From an uncultured Prolixibacteraceae bacterium (GTDB lineage Bacteria > Bacteroidota > Bacteroidia > Bacteroidales > Prolixibacteraceae): a stretch of 64,000 nucleotides of DNA. The DNA lies in NCBI GenBank assembly GCA_937915865.1, contig CALGIG010000099.1, forward strand, positions 1 through 64,000, read 5' to 3'. The position numbers were made by a program, and so were the translations under genes. Position 1 is the stretch's first letter, and every line of letters starts with the position of its first letter. Below the pieces are notes generated by a model that saw only the letters and a program-made list of their open reading frames with translations, searched no databases and was not told where the DNA came from. Shown one piece after another: positions 61,948 through 64,000 of the stretch.

Positions 61948-61965
61948 ATACAATTTAAAAAGACA

Positions 61966-63858
61966 TTAGTTGTCCTCGTCAGCAGGAATTTCGGCTAATG
62001 GTGTAGTATTATTGGCATATCCGTCGTACCCATAGTTTTGATTGATTACACCCTTTGTATTTGCATTGATTGATGCCTGAGGAATTGGCCACAAAACATG
62101 GTAAGGGCTCATGGTATATTCCTGGCCATTATTCGCTTTCACACCTTTATTATAGAAATCAGTGTATTCCATAACGCGATCATAGAAGAAGTTTTTGGTG
62201 CCGAAATTAGCTTCGGTGTAAGTTTTTCCACGATAAGCTTTCCCGGTTTTGGCAAAAAGGAATGCAATACGATTTAATTCGGTTTTTCTTGGTTCTTCCC
62301 AGAACAATTCGCGTGCGCGTTCGTCGAGGATTGTACCGATGTCGAATTTGGAAGCGTCGGTATACGGAGCACAACCGGCACGTGTGCGAACAGCATTTAC
62401 GTCAGCCATAGCGTTGGCAATGTCGCCTTTCCACCAATAAGCTTCGGCTCGTAATAAATAAGTTTCGGCTAAGCGGAATACGTACCAGTCGTATGAACCT
62501 CCCTGAGGCTGAGTTCTTCTTGGATCGGGGTTGTAAATTTTGTAGTGTGGCCATCCGAACCAGTTACGAATGGTGTCGGTTGTTAAAACTTTACCGTTGG
62601 CATCTTTTAATTGTAGATTTTTACCATAATATGCACTTTTGCCGATCAAGTTTGCATGATTATAAACCAGATCTTCCATATTCATCCAGTTGTATTGTTT
62701 ATGGCGAAGGTCGTTTTTGTCGTCCCAAATCTTTTTGGTGTGGTATGATGTGCCACGGGCACGTCCAATACCACGTCCGAATGTATTCACCAAATCAATT
62801 TTTTGTCCTGCTAAGTCAGAAGTCCCTGGGGCATATCCATCAGGAGTATAAAGCATGTTTGAATTGGAAACTCCCCAGAAAGGAACGGCCTGACGCATGA
62901 TCTGCAAATCAAGACGTGAATCAACCAAATCTTCGCGTGAAAGCACCATGAACAGAACTTCTTTGTTGGCTGCAATGGCTTTGTTTTGCCACCAATGCAG
63001 TCTCGAAACTACGTCGCTGCGGACTACTCCAAGGTTGGTCAAATATGCTCCGTCTTCTTTTGGAACATTACCAAATGCAGAAGTCATTAAACTGTATGTT
63101 CCACCGTTGATAACTGCTGTAGCGGATGCAATGGCTTTGTCGAAGTCGCCCAATGCAAGGTTTATTTTGGTAAGAAGGTGACCGGCAGCACCTTTCGTTA
63201 CGCGGCCCCGGTCAACGTTATCAAGGCAATTAGCTGCAGCAAACTCCATATCTTTCTGAATTTTCTTCAGAATAACTTCGCGCTTTGTGGAGTAAAAATC
63301 GAGCTTAGGTTCTTTTACTTCTTTGCCAATAAACGGAACATCTCCAAATTGGTTGCATAGGCGATAATAGCGAAATGCCCGGTGAAAATAAGCTGATCCA
63401 AGGACAGCATTTCGTTCGGCCTCATTTTTATAGGTTGCGTCGTCAATTCGGGAAATTACCACGTTTGCGTATTTAATTCCCTTGTACTGTTCAAGCCAAT
63501 ACCATCCTATTTTGTTATAGTCGGTACTATTCAACTGAGAGGTTGGCGTGATCTGGATATTCAGGTTTTGGGCAGGTCCGGGTTTGTCGGTTGTACCCTC
63601 AACACAAACTTCAGAGAAAACAAGTTCTGTAATAATAGGTGCGCCATCGCCATACCACTCATAGCGCATATTACGTTCGCAGGCAGTTAGTGCGGCATAC
63701 ATACCTTTCGCGTCGACCAGCGAGTTTTCAGGAGCGAAGAAAGAGAGTGGCTCGGGCTCTAAATAACTGTCTTTACAGCCAATTGTTCCAAGTATAAATG
63801 AAACAACTAACAGTAACCGGTAATGAAATTTCTTATTATTAGTTTTCATAACATTCAT
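61966..63858 (-). CDS. RagB/SusD family outer membrane lipoprotein
   Basis: 630 residues with a lipoprotein signal (RLLLVVSFILGTIGC) and the SusD-type helical TPR scaffold: YLEPEPLSFFAPENS, ERNAVLGSAYFHRAFRYYRL, TYLLRAEAYWWKGDIANAMA and DERARELFWEEPRKTELNR. SusD binds glycans or peptides and acts as the lid on its SusC transporter, which is encoded immediately upstream. The start may be ATG 63858 or 63849. No glycoside hydrolase lies within the window, so the ligand is unknown. Confidence 0.94.
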   Translation of the reverse strand: MNVMKTNNKKFHYRLLLVVSFILGTIGCKDSYLEPEPLSFFAPENSLVDAKGMYAALTACERNMRYEWYGDGAPIITELVFSEVCVEGTTDKPGPAQNLNIQITPTSQLNSTDYNKIGWYWLEQYKGIKYANVVISRIDDATYKNEAERNAVLGSAYFHRAFRYYRLCNQFGDVPFIGKEVKEPKLDFYSTKREVILKKIQKDMEFAAANCLDNVDRGRVTKGAAGHLLTKINLALGDFDKAIASATAVINGGTYSLMTSAFGNVPKEDGAYLTNLGVVRSDVVSRLHWWQNKAIAANKEVLFMVLSREDLVDSRLDLQIMRQAVPFWGVSNSNMLYTPDGYAPGTSDLAGQKIDLVNTFGRGIGRARGTSYHTKKIWDDKNDLRHKQYNWMNMEDLVYNHANLIGKSAYYGKNLQLKDANGKVLTTDTIRNWFGWPHYKIYNPDPRRTQPQGGSYDWYVFRLAETYLLRAEAYWWKGDIANAMADVNAVRTRAGCAPYTDASKFDIGTILDERARELFWEEPRKTELNRIAFLFAKTGKAYRGKTYTEANFGTKNFFYDRVMEYTDFYNKGVKANNGQEYTMSPYHVLWPIPQASINANTKGVINQNYGYDGYANNTTPLAEIPADEDN

Positions 63859-63870
63859 TCTTGAAAATTG

Positions 63871-64000
63871 TTAAAGGGTTAAATTAACTCCAATGGTGTA
63901 ATAACGTGGGTTTGGTCCGCTGTTTTCAGGATCCCAGAAGTTCCACTTTGGTGCCCACCAGCCAACATTACGGATGGTTGTAAACACTTTCAGATTTTGG
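63871..64000 (-). CDS. SusC/RagA family TonB-dependent transporter (C-terminal end only)
   Basis: Reading the minus strand from the window edge gives a frame that ends in TAA at 63871-63873. It encodes RNVGWWAPKWNFWDPENSGP and finishes PRYYTIGVNLTL, the usual last strands of a SusC barrel. Only about 42 residues are present. The SusD gene follows after 12 bases, so the two form a standard pair. The rest lies outside the window. Confidence 0.88.
   Translation of the reverse strand, partial: QNLKVFTTIRNVGWWAPKWNFWDPENSGPNPRYYTIGVNLTL

Overview
The window looks like a Bacteroidota chromosome, probably class Bacteroidia near Marinilabiliales/Prolixibacteraceae. That placement is inference from gene content. 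The signs are a SusC/SusD pair at the right edge, TonB-dependent transport, many lipoproteins with a short K/S/D-rich start after the lipobox, two LytS/LytTR two-component pairs, YmdB, YbaK and RibF of Bacteroidota style, weak Shine-Dalgarno sites, and promoters that fit the TAnnTTTG (-7) pattern of this phylum. The DNA is moderately AT-rich. I saw no tRNA, rRNA, CRISPR array or prophage.

Layout. 1-310 is the broken tail of an unknown gene. 384-3482 (minus) holds a FabH-like ketoacyl synthase, LpxH and a thioredoxin-fold lipoprotein without its cysteines. 3654-10622 (plus, one minus gene) is mostly housekeeping: ribF, ahcY, a possible nuclease-like protein, a Rieske-like lipoprotein with altered ligands, greA, a HIT protein, an acetyltransferase and an HU-like/DUF4469 protein. 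10938-14342 (minus) carries ruvC, an EamA transporter and a TPR protein. 14516-16242 carries lipA and lipB. 16307-21764 (minus) is a complete RND efflux operon. 22320-24005 carries a sugar-phosphate mutarotase and ybaK.

24181-29076 is a TonB receptor, a small periplasmic protein and a LytS/LytTR pair that probably form one autoregulated unit. A 9-12-9 direct repeat sits just upstream of the receptor promoter. 29077-31060 is a small accessory patch: a REP palindrome with its Y1 transposase, a 3'-end remnant of a second LytTR gene, and a higBA toxin-antitoxin operon bracketed by direct repeats.

31061-42714 contains an M20 dipeptidase, an AraC regulator and a carbohydrate or uronate catabolic cluster: a URO-D-like protein, DUF6807, ThuA, two Gfo/Idh/MocA proteins, an SDR of mannonate oxidoreductase type and uxuA. 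A yefM-yoeB toxin-antitoxin pair is wedged inside it. 42831-46382 is the most unusual locus: three tightly coupled genes for a P-loop NTPase, a protein with a degenerate NTPase-like domain plus seven 40-residue TPRs, and a macrodomain ADP-ribosyl hydrolase. It is a plausible uncharacterised conflict or signalling system.

46507-54010 is a TolC-MacA-MacB efflux operon followed by a YedZ-like membrane protein and a second LytS/LytTR pair. A second 9-12-9 direct repeat lies at the same position relative to the efflux promoter. 54090-61728 (minus) holds a TPR lipoprotein, a deoxynucleoside kinase, a prolyl oligopeptidase, pnp and rpsO. 61966-64000 (minus) holds susD and the 3' end of susC. Dispersed C-rich palindromic repeats lie between several genes.
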